Positions 38,876-48,919 of a DNA stretch of 64,000 nt are shown here, piece after piece; position 1 is the first letter of the stretch; each line of letters starts with the position of its first letter. The stretch comes from Beijerinckiaceae bacterium (GTDB lineage: Bacteria; Pseudomonadota; Alphaproteobacteria; Rhizobiales; Beijerinckiaceae). The notes under the pieces were generated by a model. The model saw nothing but the letters and a program-made list of their open reading frames with translations, was not told the DNA's origin and did not search any database. The translations under genes and the position numbers were made by a program. The stretch spans positions 744,001-808,000 of the forward strand of contig JAPZTO010000002.1 of the NCBI GenBank assembly GCA_027532775.1. The letters are read 5' to 3'.

Positions 38876-39742
38876 ATGAACTTGCGCCGCCTTTTGCTTG
38901 CCGCCGCCATTGCCCTGACTGCCGGCCTTCCCGCGCTGGCTCAGGAGAAGATCCGCTTCGCGGTAACCGATATCGATGGCCTTGAAAGCCTCCAGCGCGA
39001 ATTCGGCCCCTTCAAGGAGGCGTTCGAGAAGGTTTCGGGCCTGAAGGTCGATTTCTTCGCCGTATCGGGCCGCACGGCTGCTGTCGAGGCCATGGCGGCA
39101 GACCAGGTCGACTTCGTCCTGACCGGTCCGGCAGAATATGTCGTATTCAATGCCCGCATGAAGGCTCAGCCGGTTGTTGTCTGGGAGCGGCCGAACTATC
39201 GCTCGTCGATCGTTGTTCCTGACAACAGCCCGATCAAGACGCTCGCTGACCTGAAGGGGAAGAAGGTCTCGTTCGGAGAGATCGGCTCGACATCGCAGCA
39301 TCTCGCTCCGGCGACCATCCTCGCAGATGGTGGCCTGGCCTATGGCAAGGATTACGAGGCCGTCTTCCTGAAGCTCAACGTGGCGGCCGAAGCGCTGCTG
39401 CGGAACGACATTGCGGCGATCGGGATGAACCAGACGCATCTCGAGCGCATCACCAAGGCCTTCCCGAACCAGAAGTTCCGCACCATCGGGGACGGCGCCA
39501 ACCTCCCGAACGATTTGATCGTCGTCTCGTCGAAGGTGAAGCCGGAGGTGGTCGCGAAGTTCAGGGCTGCCTTCCGCGACCATGGCGATACGCTGCTCGG
39601 TGCCGTCACGACGACCAAGGAAAACGCCAAGTTTGTCGGCGGCAAGTTCCTCTGGGACGTGCAGGACAAGGATTATGACCCGGTCCGCAAGATGTTCGTC
39701 AATGTCGGCGTGCGCGAATTCACGAAGTTCATCGGCGGCTGA
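38876..39742 (+). CDS. phnD: phosphonate-type ABC transporter substrate-binding protein
   Basis: PhnD-like: PFKEAFEKVSGLKVDFFAVSGRTAAVEAMAADQVDFVLTGPAEYVV; PIKTLADLKGKKVSFGEIGSTSQHLAPATIL. Confidence 0.85.
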   Translation: MNLRRLLLAAAIALTAGLPALAQEKIRFAVTDIDGLESLQREFGPFKEAFEKVSGLKVDFFAVSGRTAAVEAMAADQVDFVLTGPAEYVVFNARMKAQPVVVWERPNYRSSIVVPDNSPIKTLADLKGKKVSFGEIGSTSQHLAPATILADGGLAYGKDYEAVFLKLNVAAEALLRNDIAAIGMNQTHLERITKAFPNQKFRTIGDGANLPNDLIVVSSKVKPEVVAKFRAAFRDHGDTLLGAVTTTKENAKFVGGKFLWDVQDKDYDPVRKMFVNVGVREFTKFIGG

Positions 39743-39745
39743 ACG

Positions 39746-40549
39746 ATGGCGCTCGCCCTTGCCCTGCCAGACGAGTCCCTGATCGAAGCGCTGCCCCCGG
39801 CGCTCCGGATCCAGGGGCTCCGCAAGGCATTCGGCGCCAGAACCATCCTTGACGGGCTGGATCTCGAGGTCGAGCCCGGAACCGCCGTTGCCCTGATCGG
39901 CGCCAATGGTGCGGGCAAATCGACCCTGCTGCGCATGCTGGTGCGGTTGATCGAACCGGATGCCGGCAGGATGACATTGCTGGGGGAAGCCGTGTCGGAT
40001 CTGGCTCCGGGTCCGCTCCGCGCGTTCCGGCGCCGCGTCGGCATCGTCTTCCAGCGCCATAACCTTGTCGGGCGGCTCTCTGCGCTGAGCAACGTGCTCC
40101 ACGGCGTGCAGGCGCGCAGAAGCGGGCCGCGGACATGGCTCCATGCGCTCGCCCCGGCGGCGGACCGGGCAGAAGCCCTCGCCTGCCTCGCCGAGGTCGG
40201 ACTGGCCGATCGGGCGCTCCAGCGCGCCGATTCCCTGTCGGGTGGCCAATCCCAGCGGGTGGCCATCGCCCGCATGCTGATGCAGCGCCCCGAATTCATC
40301 CTCGCCGATGAACCGGATGCCAGTCTCGACCCGCGCTCGGGCGAAGAGATCATGGATCTGCTCTACCGGCTGGCCAAGGACAAGGGCCTGACCCTGATCG
40401 TCATCTCGCATCGGCTGGAACACACCCTGCGCTATTCAGACAGGATCGTCGGGCTGGCGGACGGGCGCATCACGCTGGATCGGCCTTCGCGACTGGCTGA
40501 TCCGCGCCATCTCCGGCAGTTCTTCACCGGACGGGACCACGAGGAATGA
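39746..40549 (+). CDS. phnC: phosphonate-type ABC transporter ATP-binding protein
   Basis: [86 protein letters not shown]. Confidence 0.87.
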   Translation: MALALALPDESLIEALPPALRIQGLRKAFGARTILDGLDLEVEPGTAVALIGANGAGKSTLLRMLVRLIEPDAGRMTLLGEAVSDLAPGPLRAFRRRVGIVFQRHNLVGRLSALSNVLHGVQARRSGPRTWLHALAPAADRAEALACLAEVGLADRALQRADSLSGGQSQRVAIARMLMQRPEFILADEPDASLDPRSGEEIMDLLYRLAKDKGLTLIVISHRLEHTLRYSDRIVGLADGRITLDRPSRLADPRHLRQFFTGRDHEE

Positions 40550-41343
40550 GCCTGCCTTCTCCGGCTGTCGCCGTGCCCCGCTGGGACCGGCCGAATGCCC
40601 TCACCTTCATGGTCACTGTCCTCGCGCTGGCGTTCCTCGTCTGGTCGTTCTCGAATGTCGGCCTGTCCTGGGAACGGATGCAGCGCGGATTTCCGGCGCT
40701 TGGCTCGATCCTCGACCGGATGTTTCCGCCCGACCTCGAGCGGCTGCCGCAGATCCTGCGCTCGTTGCTCATCACGTTCCAGATGGCGCTGGTCGGCTGC
40801 GTCCTCGGGCTGATCCTCGCCTTTCCGCTGGCCATCCTTGCCGCGGACGGACTGTCTCCCCATCCCGTCATCAAGCAACTGGCGCGCGGGCTGATCGCCT
40901 TTTTCCGGACCGTGCCGGACCTCGTCTGGGCGTTGCTCTTCGTGATTGCGGTCGGGCTCGGACCGGCAGCCGGCGTCATGGCCATCATGGTCGACAAGAT
41001 CGGCTTTGCCGGGCGCTTCTTCGCCGAGGCGATGGAGGAAGTCGACAAGGGCCCACAGGAGGCTCTGGCGGCGATCGGCGCGACCCGTTCAGGGCTGATC
41101 TTCTCGGCTGTTGTTCCGCAGGCGCTGCCGTCCTTCATCGCCACGTCGCTGTTCAGCCTCGAAAAGGCAGTCCGCGGCTCGGTGATCCTCGGGCTGGTCG
41201 GCGCCGGCGGCATCGGCGTCGAGCTGAAGGTGGCATTCGACCTTTTCGACTACGACACAGCGGCGACGATCATCATCGCGGTGTTCCTGCTGGTCGTGCT
41301 GGTCGAGCAGGTATCAAACCGCATCCGCAAGCGCCTGCTCTGA
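40546..41343 (+). CDS. phnE: phosphonate-type ABC transporter permease
   Basis: LARGLIAFFRTVPDLVWALLFVIAVGLGPAAGVMAIMVDKIGFAGRFFAEAMEEVDKGPQEALAAIGATRSG. Confidence 0.87.
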   Translation: MSLPSPAVAVPRWDRPNALTFMVTVLALAFLVWSFSNVGLSWERMQRGFPALGSILDRMFPPDLERLPQILRSLLITFQMALVGCVLGLILAFPLAILAADGLSPHPVIKQLARGLIAFFRTVPDLVWALLFVIAVGLGPAAGVMAIMVDKIGFAGRFFAEAMEEVDKGPQEALAAIGATRSGLIFSAVVPQALPSFIATSLFSLEKAVRGSVILGLVGAGGIGVELKVAFDLFDYDTAATIIIAVFLLVVLVEQVSNRIRKRLL

Positions 41344-41493
41344 CGGCACCCCGTGCCTTAGCCGGCACGACGACAAAGTGACATCAGGCCATCACCGGCA
41401 TGTCATCGCAAACCGGTACCGCCTCCTTGAGCCGGCATCGGAACGATGACCGGCGGCATCCGCGCTCGACGCGGACACATCACGGGGAAGCCG

Positions 41494-42834
41494 ATGTCCA
41501 AACGCATTCTTGCCGCCGCAGCCCTTGCGGCCACCTCCCTTGGCCTCGCCGTTCCGGCACAGGCCCAGCAGCGCATCCAGTTCGAGTTCTGGTATGGCCT
41601 GACCGGCCGTCTCGGCGAGATCATGGAAGAGCATTGCAAGCGCTTCAATGACAGCCAGACCAAGTACGAGGCCAAGTGCGTCGGCCAGGGCGGCTACGAC
41701 AAGGCCGAGCAGAATACGATCGCCGCCTTCCGCTCGAAGCAGCACCCCACACTCGTCCAGATCTATGATGCCGGCACGGTGAACTTCATGCTTTCCGGTG
41801 CGACATACAATGCGCCGGATCTCGCGCGCGACTTCAACATGAAGATCGACTGGTCGGGCTATTTCGCCGGCATTTCGAACTACTATGCCACGTCGAAAGG
41901 CCAGATGTGGTCCTTCCCCTACAATTCCTCGACCGCCCTGCTCTACTGGAACAAGGATGCCTGGGCCAAGATCGGCAAGACGAAGGCACCGGAAACCATC
42001 GAGGAATGGTGGGATGATGTCCGCGCCATGAAGAAGGCAGGCGTCGAATGCGGCTTCGCCTTCGACTATGACACCTGGATGCCGCTTGAACAGTTCTCGG
42101 CGATCCACAACCTGCCGATCGCGACCAAGAACAACGGCTATGACGGCCTCGATGCCGAAGTCATGTTCAACAAGACCAAGTTCGCCGATTACATGAAGGA
42201 CTGGAAGAAGCTGCTCGACGAGGGCGTTGCACGGATCCAGACGGCCCAGACCGGCAAGACCATCCTGCAGGCCTTCACCGACGGCTCCTGCGCCTCGATG
42301 CTGAGCTCGGTCGCCAACCACGGCGTTGTCGGCTCCACCGCGAAGCCGGGCCTGAACTGGGGCGTCGCGAAGCTGCCAATCTACAAGGACTTCAAGCGCC
42401 ATAACAGCCTTGTCGGTGGCGCCTCGCTCTGGATCCTTCAGGGCAAGTCCAAGCCGGAATACGAAGCCGCGGCAGCCTATATCCAGTTCCTTCTCCAGCC
42501 GAAGGAGGAACAGTGGTTCGCCGATGTGACCGGCTATATCCCGGTCACGCAGGCCGGCTACAAGGCGATGGTGGATGCCGGCTTCTACGCCGATCCCAAG
42601 CGCCAGGGCCGCGAGATCGCGATCGAGTCGCTCACCTTCACACCGCCGACCGCCGTATCGCGCGGGATCCGCCTCGGCAATTTCACACAGATCCGGGCCG
42701 AGATCCGCTCGGAACTCGAGGCTGCCTTCACCGGCAAGAAAGATGTCCAGACCGCGCTGGATGATGCTGCTGCCCGTTCGAACCAGATCCTCCGCCGCTT
42801 CGAGCAGACCTTCAAGGGCAAGCAACTGCCCTGA
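41494..42834 (+). CDS. ugpB: ABC transporter extracellular solute-binding protein (UgpB-like)
   Basis: Signal peptide; IQFEFWYGLTGRLGEIMEEHCKRFNDSQTKYEAKCVGQGGYDKAEQNTIAAFRSKQHPTLVQIYDAGTV. Confidence 0.85.
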   Translation: MSKRILAAAALAATSLGLAVPAQAQQRIQFEFWYGLTGRLGEIMEEHCKRFNDSQTKYEAKCVGQGGYDKAEQNTIAAFRSKQHPTLVQIYDAGTVNFMLSGATYNAPDLARDFNMKIDWSGYFAGISNYYATSKGQMWSFPYNSSTALLYWNKDAWAKIGKTKAPETIEEWWDDVRAMKKAGVECGFAFDYDTWMPLEQFSAIHNLPIATKNNGYDGLDAEVMFNKTKFADYMKDWKKLLDEGVARIQTAQTGKTILQAFTDGSCASMLSSVANHGVVGSTAKPGLNWGVAKLPIYKDFKRHNSLVGGASLWILQGKSKPEYEAAAAYIQFLLQPKEEQWFADVTGYIPVTQAGYKAMVDAGFYADPKRQGREIAIESLTFTPPTAVSRGIRLGNFTQIRAEIRSELEAAFTGKKDVQTALDDAAARSNQILRRFEQTFKGKQLP

Positions 42835-42856
42835 TCGCCACCTTCGGAACCTTGGT

Positions 42857-42876
42857 CCCGGGCCATCCGGCCCGGG
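42857..42876 (+). terminator. intercistronic stem-loop after ugpB-like gene
   Basis: CCCGGGCC-atcc-GGCCCGGG, perfect 8-bp stem. Confidence 0.6.
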
Positions 42877-42899
42877 GCAACTCTTTTCGGGGAAGCGAC

Positions 42900-43784
42900 A
42901 TGGACAGGCGCGCCACCTTTGACAATCTCTGGCTCGCCGGCGCGCTGGTGGCGCCGCAGATCCTGCTGGTCATCGTGTTCTTCTACTGGCCGACGATGCA
43001 GGCGCTCTACTGGGCCTTCTCGACCCAGCCACCTTTCGGCGGAACCAACCAATGGGTGGGCTGGCAGAATTTCCAGCAGATCTTCGCCGATGCGGTCTAT
43101 TGGAATTCCGTCCGCGTCTCGATCATTTTCGCCGCGCTCTCGACGGCATTGTCGATCGGCATGGCGTTGCTGCTCGCGCTGATGATCGACCGGCAACTCG
43201 CAGGGCATAAAGCCTACCGCTTTGTCTATTTCTGGCCATACGCTATCGCCGCACCGGCGGTAGGCCTCGCCTTCCGCTTCATTTTCGCGCCCGATGCCGG
43301 CTTCGTCTCGGCCATCAACCAGCTGGCGCCGAACCTGTGGAACCCTGCCCTCAAGGGCTGGGATGCGATGATCCTCATTGTCATCGCCAATTCCTGGAAG
43401 ATGATGGCTTATAACTTCATCTTCTTCCTCGCGGCACTCCAGAGCATCCCGCGTGGCCTGATCGAGGCGGCGGCCATGGATGGCTCCGGTGTCCTCCGCC
43501 GAGCCCGCGACATCCAGATCCCGCTGCTCGCGCCAACCTTGTTCTTCCTGCTGGTCATCAACATCACCGAAAGCTTCGTCGACAGTTTCGGCATTATCGA
43601 CATCACCACCGGCGGAGGCCCGGCCCGGGCGACCGACCTCATGGTCTTCAAGATCTATTCCGACGGGTTCAAGGGCCTCGATTACTCGATGGCCGCAGCG
43701 CAATCGATCGTGCTGATGCTCCTGGTGATCGGCCTGACCTTCGTCCAGTTCCGCTATGTCGAGAAACGGGTGCATTATGCGTGA
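42900..43784 (+). CDS. ugpA: sugar/G3P-type ABC permease (UgpA-like)
   Basis: PQILLVIVFFYWPTMQALYWAFSTQPPFGGTNQWVGWQNFQQIF; EAAAMDGSGVLRRARDIQIPLLAPTLFF. Confidence 0.88.
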   Translation: MDRRATFDNLWLAGALVAPQILLVIVFFYWPTMQALYWAFSTQPPFGGTNQWVGWQNFQQIFADAVYWNSVRVSIIFAALSTALSIGMALLLALMIDRQLAGHKAYRFVYFWPYAIAAPAVGLAFRFIFAPDAGFVSAINQLAPNLWNPALKGWDAMILIVIANSWKMMAYNFIFFLAALQSIPRGLIEAAAMDGSGVLRRARDIQIPLLAPTLFFLLVINITESFVDSFGIIDITTGGGPARATDLMVFKIYSDGFKGLDYSMAAAQSIVLMLLVIGLTFVQFRYVEKRVHYA

Positions 43785-44685
43785 TGCCGGCATGATCGAA
43801 CGCGCTCCGCTGCTGAACGCACTGACGCATGTCCTGATGATCGCGGGGCTGCTGATCGCAGCTTTCCCGATCTACGTGGTCTTCATTGCCTCGACGCATG
43901 ACCTGCCGACGGTAAACCGGGTGCCCATGCCGCTCTGGCCGGGCGAGCATCTCGTCCAGAATTACACGACCGTGTGGAACAAATCCGATTTCGGCGCCAA
44001 GATGATCAACTCGCTGATCGTGGCGACCGGGGTTACGATTGGAAAGATCACGCTTGCCGCGCTGACAGCCTTCTCCATTGTCTTCTTCCGCTACCGCGCG
44101 CGGATGCTGATCTTCTGGGCGATCTTCATCACGCTGATGCTGCCGCTCGAAGTGCGGATCGTCCCGACCTATGCGGTGGCGGCAGATGTGGCAGAGCCGC
44201 TGCGCTGGCTGGTCTGGCTGTTCGGTTTCGAACTCGGCATCGCCCCGATCAACCTGCTGAACACCTATACCGGCCTGATCCTGCCACTTGTCGCCACGGC
44301 AACCGGCACCTTCCTCTATCGGCAGTTCTTCCTGACGATCCCGGACACGCTGGTCGAGGCGGCGCGGATGGACGGTGCCGGGCCGCTGCGGTTCTTCCGC
44401 GAGCACCTTCTCCCGCTCTCCCGCAACAACATGGCGGCGCTGGCGACCATCATGTTCGTCTATGCATGGAACCAGTATCTCTGGCCCCTGCTGATCACCA
44501 CGGATGCCCGGATGGCCACCGCGACCATGCAGTTGCAGAAGATCGTGCCCGGCCCGCTTTTCGGGCAGCCGCCGGTCTGGAACGAGGCCATGGCCGCCAC
44601 GCTCCTGGTGATGGTGCCCCCGCTTCTCGTCGTCATTTTCATGCAGGGCGCCTTCGTGCGCGGCCTCGTCGCCACTGACAAGTAA
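43777..44685 (+). CDS. ugpE: sugar/G3P-type ABC permease (UgpE-like)
   Basis: [64 protein letters not shown]. Confidence 0.88.
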   Translation: MRDAGMIERAPLLNALTHVLMIAGLLIAAFPIYVVFIASTHDLPTVNRVPMPLWPGEHLVQNYTTVWNKSDFGAKMINSLIVATGVTIGKITLAALTAFSIVFFRYRARMLIFWAIFITLMLPLEVRIVPTYAVAADVAEPLRWLVWLFGFELGIAPINLLNTYTGLILPLVATATGTFLYRQFFLTIPDTLVEAARMDGAGPLRFFREHLLPLSRNNMAALATIMFVYAWNQYLWPLLITTDARMATATMQLQKIVPGPLFGQPPVWNEAMAATLLVMVPPLLVVIFMQGAFVRGLVATDK

Positions 44686-44705
44686 ACCCGAACTGGAGGC
44701 TCACC

Positions 44706-45818
44706 ATGGCCGATATCGCGATCCGGAACGTTGAGAAATCCTACGGCAAGACCGCCGTCCTGCACGGCATCAACCTTGAAATCGCCGATGGTGAATTCCT
44801 GGTCATCCTCGGGCCTTCGGGATGCGGAAAATCCACGTTGTTGCGGATGATCGCAGGGCTGGAAGGCATCACCCGGGGCGAGATCGCCATTGCCGGGCGG
44901 GTGGTCAACACGCTCGAACCTCGAGAGCGCGGCTGCGCGATGGTGTTCCAGAACTATGCGCTGTACCCGCACATGACGGTTGCAGAGAATATCGGCTATG
45001 CGCTGAAGGTTGCAGGCCTGCCGAAGGCCGAGCGGGAGCGCCGCGTCGCGGAGATCGCCCGGATTGTCGGGCTGGAGGCTTTCCTCGCCCGCCGGCCGAG
45101 CGAATTGTCCGGCGGGCAGCGGCAGCGCGTGGCGATGGGGCGCGCGATGATCCGCGAGCCGAAAGTCTTCCTGTTCGACGAACCGCTCTCGAACCTTGAC
45201 GCCAAGCTCCGCGTGCAGATGCGGCTCGAGATCCGGCGCCTTCATCAGCGGCTGCAGGCGACTTCAGTTTTCGTCACCCATGACCAGATCGAGGCAATGT
45301 CGCTGGCGGACAGGATCGTCGTAATGAACCAGGGGCGGATCGAGCAGGCCGGCCCGCCCCGCCTGCTCTATGCCGAGCCCGCCACGCGGTTCGTGGCTTC
45401 CTTCCTCGGGGCGCCGGCCATGAACCTGCTGCCCGCCACCATCGTGGCGAAGGATCGTGCCCGCATGGCGGATGGGACGGAGATCGCCCTTGATCCCGGC
45501 CGCTTCGTCGTCGAAATCGGGCAGGCTGTGGAAATCGGCATCCGGCCCGAGGACGTCATGATCGTCTGGCCGGGGAGCGAGGGCGCGCATGCGCTCGAGG
45601 TCGAGTTCACCGAGGATATGGGTTCGAGCCGCCTCATCCATACCCGGCTGGGTGGCATGGAATTCACCGTCCTGCAGCCTGCCGCGCAGATCGAGGCAGA
45701 GGGTCATCTCCCGATCACGATTCCGGAAGATGCGATCCATCTGTTCGACCGGCATAGCGGCAAGCGGCTCGAACGGCACATTCCGGTGATCGGCACGGCC
45801 GCTTCGGCCGCCGCCTGA
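44706..45818 (+). CDS. ugpC: sugar/G3P-type ABC ATPase (UgpC/MalK-like)
   Basis: [73 protein letters not shown]. Confidence 0.9.
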   Translation: MADIAIRNVEKSYGKTAVLHGINLEIADGEFLVILGPSGCGKSTLLRMIAGLEGITRGEIAIAGRVVNTLEPRERGCAMVFQNYALYPHMTVAENIGYALKVAGLPKAERERRVAEIARIVGLEAFLARRPSELSGGQRQRVAMGRAMIREPKVFLFDEPLSNLDAKLRVQMRLEIRRLHQRLQATSVFVTHDQIEAMSLADRIVVMNQGRIEQAGPPRLLYAEPATRFVASFLGAPAMNLLPATIVAKDRARMADGTEIALDPGRFVVEIGQAVEIGIRPEDVMIVWPGSEGAHALEVEFTEDMGSSRLIHTRLGGMEFTVLQPAAQIEAEGHLPITIPEDAIHLFDRHSGKRLERHIPVIGTAASAAA

Positions 45819-45901
45819 CCTTCCGGCGGCATATACTGAGCCGGCTGCGTCATACAAGCGTCAAGTCCAGGCCCTAAGCCGCCGGAGCGGAGGGGCACGG
45901 C

Positions 45902-47068
45902 GTGGAACACAGCCTGGAACTGGAACGGATTTCGAAGGCGTTCGGGAAAACCGGCGTGCTTTCCGACATCGATCTGGCGGTCGAGCCGGGTGAATTCCTT
46001 TCGCTGGTCGGCCCCTCGGGCTGCGGGAAATCGACCCTGCTCCGCATCATTTCCGGGCTCGAACGGCAGGATTCCGGGCAGGTCCGCATTGCCGGCCGCC
46101 CCGTCGACGTGTTGTCGCCGCGGGCGCGCAACATCGCCATGGTTTTCCAGAACTATGCGCTCTATCCGCATATGAGTGCGGCGGAAAACATCGCGCTTCC
46201 GCTCATGGTGGACCGGCTTTCGCTGCTCGAAAGGCTGCCGCTTATCCGGCATCTCTCGCCGCGGCGGAAGCGGATCGAGGCGGCCATTTCCGGCGAGATC
46301 GGCAAGGTGGCCGAAGCGCTGCAGATCGAACCTCTCTTGGCCCGCAAGCCTGGTCAGCTTTCGGGTGGCCAGCGCCAGCGGGTGGCTCTGGCGCGCGCGA
46401 TGGTCCGCCAGCCGAGCCTGTTCCTGATGGATGAGCCGCTTTCCAATCTCGACGCCCAGTTGCGCGTCCATATGCGCGACGAGCTGACCGACCTGCACCG
46501 ACGCCTCGGTGCTACCTTCATCTATGTCACGCATGACCAGATCGAAGCGATGACGATGTCCACCCGAATCGCCATGCTGGATGGCGGCCGGCTGGCGCAA
46601 ATCGGCAGCCCGGCCGATCTCTACGAGCGTCCGGCCTCGTTGACGGTGGCTCGCTTCATCGGATCGCCCGCGATCAACATCCTGCCCGCGCGGCTCGACC
46701 CGCAGGGCCATGTCATGCTCGGAGCCCTGCCGACGGGGCTTGTCGCCTCCGAAGGCTTGGCAGGCCCTGTCTCGCTCGGCTTGCGGCCGGAGCATATCCG
46801 ACTCCATGCAGCCTGCGAGCGCGCAATGCCCATGGCCACGCTTCGCCGCAGCGAGCATCACGGCGCAGACCGACTCCTGCATCTCGACCTTACCGAGAAC
46901 CGGCAGACCGGGCTGATCGTGCGGGTTCCGCAGGACGAGACAGGCCAGTTCCAGCCTGGCGAGACCTACGGTATCGGCTTTGCTCCCGAGAAGGCCCATC
47001 TTTTCGGTCCGTCCGGCCTGCGGATGGCCACTCGCACCCTTCCGGCGCGGATCGGGGCAGCGGCATGA
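45902..47068 (+). CDS. sugar/G3P-type ABC ATPase, second system (UgpC/MalK-like)
   Basis: GTG start; [75 protein letters not shown]. Confidence 0.9.
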   Translation: MEHSLELERISKAFGKTGVLSDIDLAVEPGEFLSLVGPSGCGKSTLLRIISGLERQDSGQVRIAGRPVDVLSPRARNIAMVFQNYALYPHMSAAENIALPLMVDRLSLLERLPLIRHLSPRRKRIEAAISGEIGKVAEALQIEPLLARKPGQLSGGQRQRVALARAMVRQPSLFLMDEPLSNLDAQLRVHMRDELTDLHRRLGATFIYVTHDQIEAMTMSTRIAMLDGGRLAQIGSPADLYERPASLTVARFIGSPAINILPARLDPQGHVMLGALPTGLVASEGLAGPVSLGLRPEHIRLHAACERAMPMATLRRSEHHGADRLLHLDLTENRQTGLIVRVPQDETGQFQPGETYGIGFAPEKAHLFGPSGLRMATRTLPARIGAAA

Positions 47069-47982
47069 CGACCCTCGCCCTCGCGCCGGCCATCGACCGG
47101 GTGCCGCGGCGTGCCCGCCCTGTCCGGGAATTGCTGGCCGGAACGCTCTTCGTGGTGCCGGCCACCATGCTGCTGCTGGCGATCATTCTCGCGCCGTTGC
47201 TCTGCCTTCTCATCCTCAGCGTGACGGACTACGAAATCGGCGCGATGCAGATCCGCTGGCTCGGGCTGGCGAATTTCGAGAAGGCGCTGTCCGATCCGGT
47301 CTTCCGGCGGGCCATGGGCAATACCCTGCTCTACGTGGCTCTCGTCCTGCCCGGCGGCGTCTTCATCGGCCTGCTGGTGGCCTTGCTGGTCCATGGCAGG
47401 ACGCGTTCCCGCGCCTTCTACGAGGTGGCCTATTTCCTTCCCGTGACAGCCACGCTGATCGCGATGGCGGCTGTGTGGCAGTTCCTGCTCCATCCGAAGC
47501 TGGGGCCGGTCAATGGCCTGCTCAAGGCAGCCGGATTTCCTGAAATGGCCTTCATTTCGGAACCGTCGCTGCTGATCCCGACACTTGCCGCGATCGGGCT
47601 CTGGAACCTGATCGGCTTCAACATGATTCTGTTTCTTGCCGGGCTGACGGCGATCCCGCGTGATCTCTACGATGCGGCGGAGATCGACGGTGCCGGCGGG
47701 CCGATCGACCGCTTCCTGACCGTCACCTGGCCCCAGCTGGCACCCACCACGATGTTCGTCGCGGTCACAACCTCGATCACCGCGTTCAAGGTGTTCGATA
47801 CGGTCGCCGTGCTGACCCGCGGCCGAGATGGCTCGGAGGTGCTGCTCTATGCGATCTATCTGGAAGGGTTCCAGTATTTCAAGATCGGCTATTCCGCCGC
47901 GCTGACGGTGATCTTCCTCGCCTTCATGCTGGCCTTCTCGGTCTTCCAGGCGTTCCAGCTTGACCGCAAGGTGCATTACTGA
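47065..47982 (+). CDS. sugar/G3P-type ABC permease, second system (UgpA-like)
   Basis: FLAGLTAIPRDLYDAAEIDGAGGPIDRFLTVTWPQLAPTTMFV. Confidence 0.88.
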   Translation: MTTLALAPAIDRVPRRARPVRELLAGTLFVVPATMLLLAIILAPLLCLLILSVTDYEIGAMQIRWLGLANFEKALSDPVFRRAMGNTLLYVALVLPGGVFIGLLVALLVHGRTRSRAFYEVAYFLPVTATLIAMAAVWQFLLHPKLGPVNGLLKAAGFPEMAFISEPSLLIPTLAAIGLWNLIGFNMILFLAGLTAIPRDLYDAAEIDGAGGPIDRFLTVTWPQLAPTTMFVAVTTSITAFKVFDTVAVLTRGRDGSEVLLYAIYLEGFQYFKIGYSAALTVIFLAFMLAFSVFQAFQLDRKVHY

Positions 47983-48833
47983 TGAAGGCCGTCCGCTTTC
48001 CTCTCCCGGCCGGGCGGCTCCTGCGCTTTGCAGGCGCCCATGCCGTCCTGCTCGTCGGCGCGGCTTTCATGCTGCTGCCCTTCCTCTGGATGCTGCTGAC
48101 GGCGATCCGCGCGCCGGACGAGATCCTGACCGGCGGGCTGAACCCGATCCCGCGCAGCTTCCATGCCGTCGAGAATTTCAGCGCGGCCATGCAGCAGGCG
48201 CCGCTCCTCCGCTTCATGGTCAACGGCGTGATCATCTGCTCGGGGATCCTGATCATCCAGCTTCTCGTGGCCATCCCCGCGGCCTATGCCCTCGCGAAAC
48301 TCCGGTTTCCCGGCCGGGGGCTGCTCTTTGCGGCCGTGATCGGCGGGCTCTGCATCCCGATCCAGGTGCCGGCCCTGCCGATCTATCTCGCGCTGGCCGA
48401 GTTCGGGCTGCTGGACAGCTATTTCGCGATGATGGTGCCGTTCTTCCTTTCGGTTTTCGCCATCTTCCTGTTCCGCCAGACCTTCCGCGGCTTTCCGGAC
48501 GAGATCCTGCAGGCTGCGCGGGTCGATGGTCTCGGCGAATTCGAGATTCTCTGGCGCATTGTCGTGCCGAGCGCGCTGCCGGCCATCGCCGCCTTCTCGA
48601 TCTTCTCCATCGTTGCGCACTGGAACGATCTCTACTGGCCGATGATCGTGATCCAACGGATGGACTATGCCCCGCCGCCGCTGGGCATGCTGTTCTTCGC
48701 CAATTCCGAGACCGGTGCCTCCTATGGCGTGCTCATGGCGGGAGCCACGATCATCACCGCCCCGCTGGTCATCGTGTTCCTGCTTGCTCGCCGACGCTTC
48801 GTGCAGGGCATCACGATGACCGGCATCAAATAG
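47982..48833 (+). CDS. sugar/G3P-type ABC permease, second system (UgpE-like)
   Basis: FRQTFRGFPDEILQAARVDGLGEFEILWRIVVPSALPAIAAFSIFSIVAHWNDLYWPMIV. Confidence 0.88.
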   Translation: MKAVRFPLPAGRLLRFAGAHAVLLVGAAFMLLPFLWMLLTAIRAPDEILTGGLNPIPRSFHAVENFSAAMQQAPLLRFMVNGVIICSGILIIQLLVAIPAAYALAKLRFPGRGLLFAAVIGGLCIPIQVPALPIYLALAEFGLLDSYFAMMVPFFLSVFAIFLFRQTFRGFPDEILQAARVDGLGEFEILWRIVVPSALPAIAAFSIFSIVAHWNDLYWPMIVIQRMDYAPPPLGMLFFANSETGASYGVLMAGATIITAPLVIVFLLARRRFVQGITMTGIK

Positions 48834-48919
48834 CCCTTCCGGCGCCGGCCGGCAGGGTGCGCCGACCGGAACCGTCTCCCCGAACGCACCCGAAGCCGAC
48901 ACCCACAGGAGGCGTCTCC

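Noticed and set aside
41340-41380. CGTGCC-ttagcc-GGCACG hairpin after phnE as a terminator
   Set aside because: 6-bp stem without a T-tract; too weak to call.
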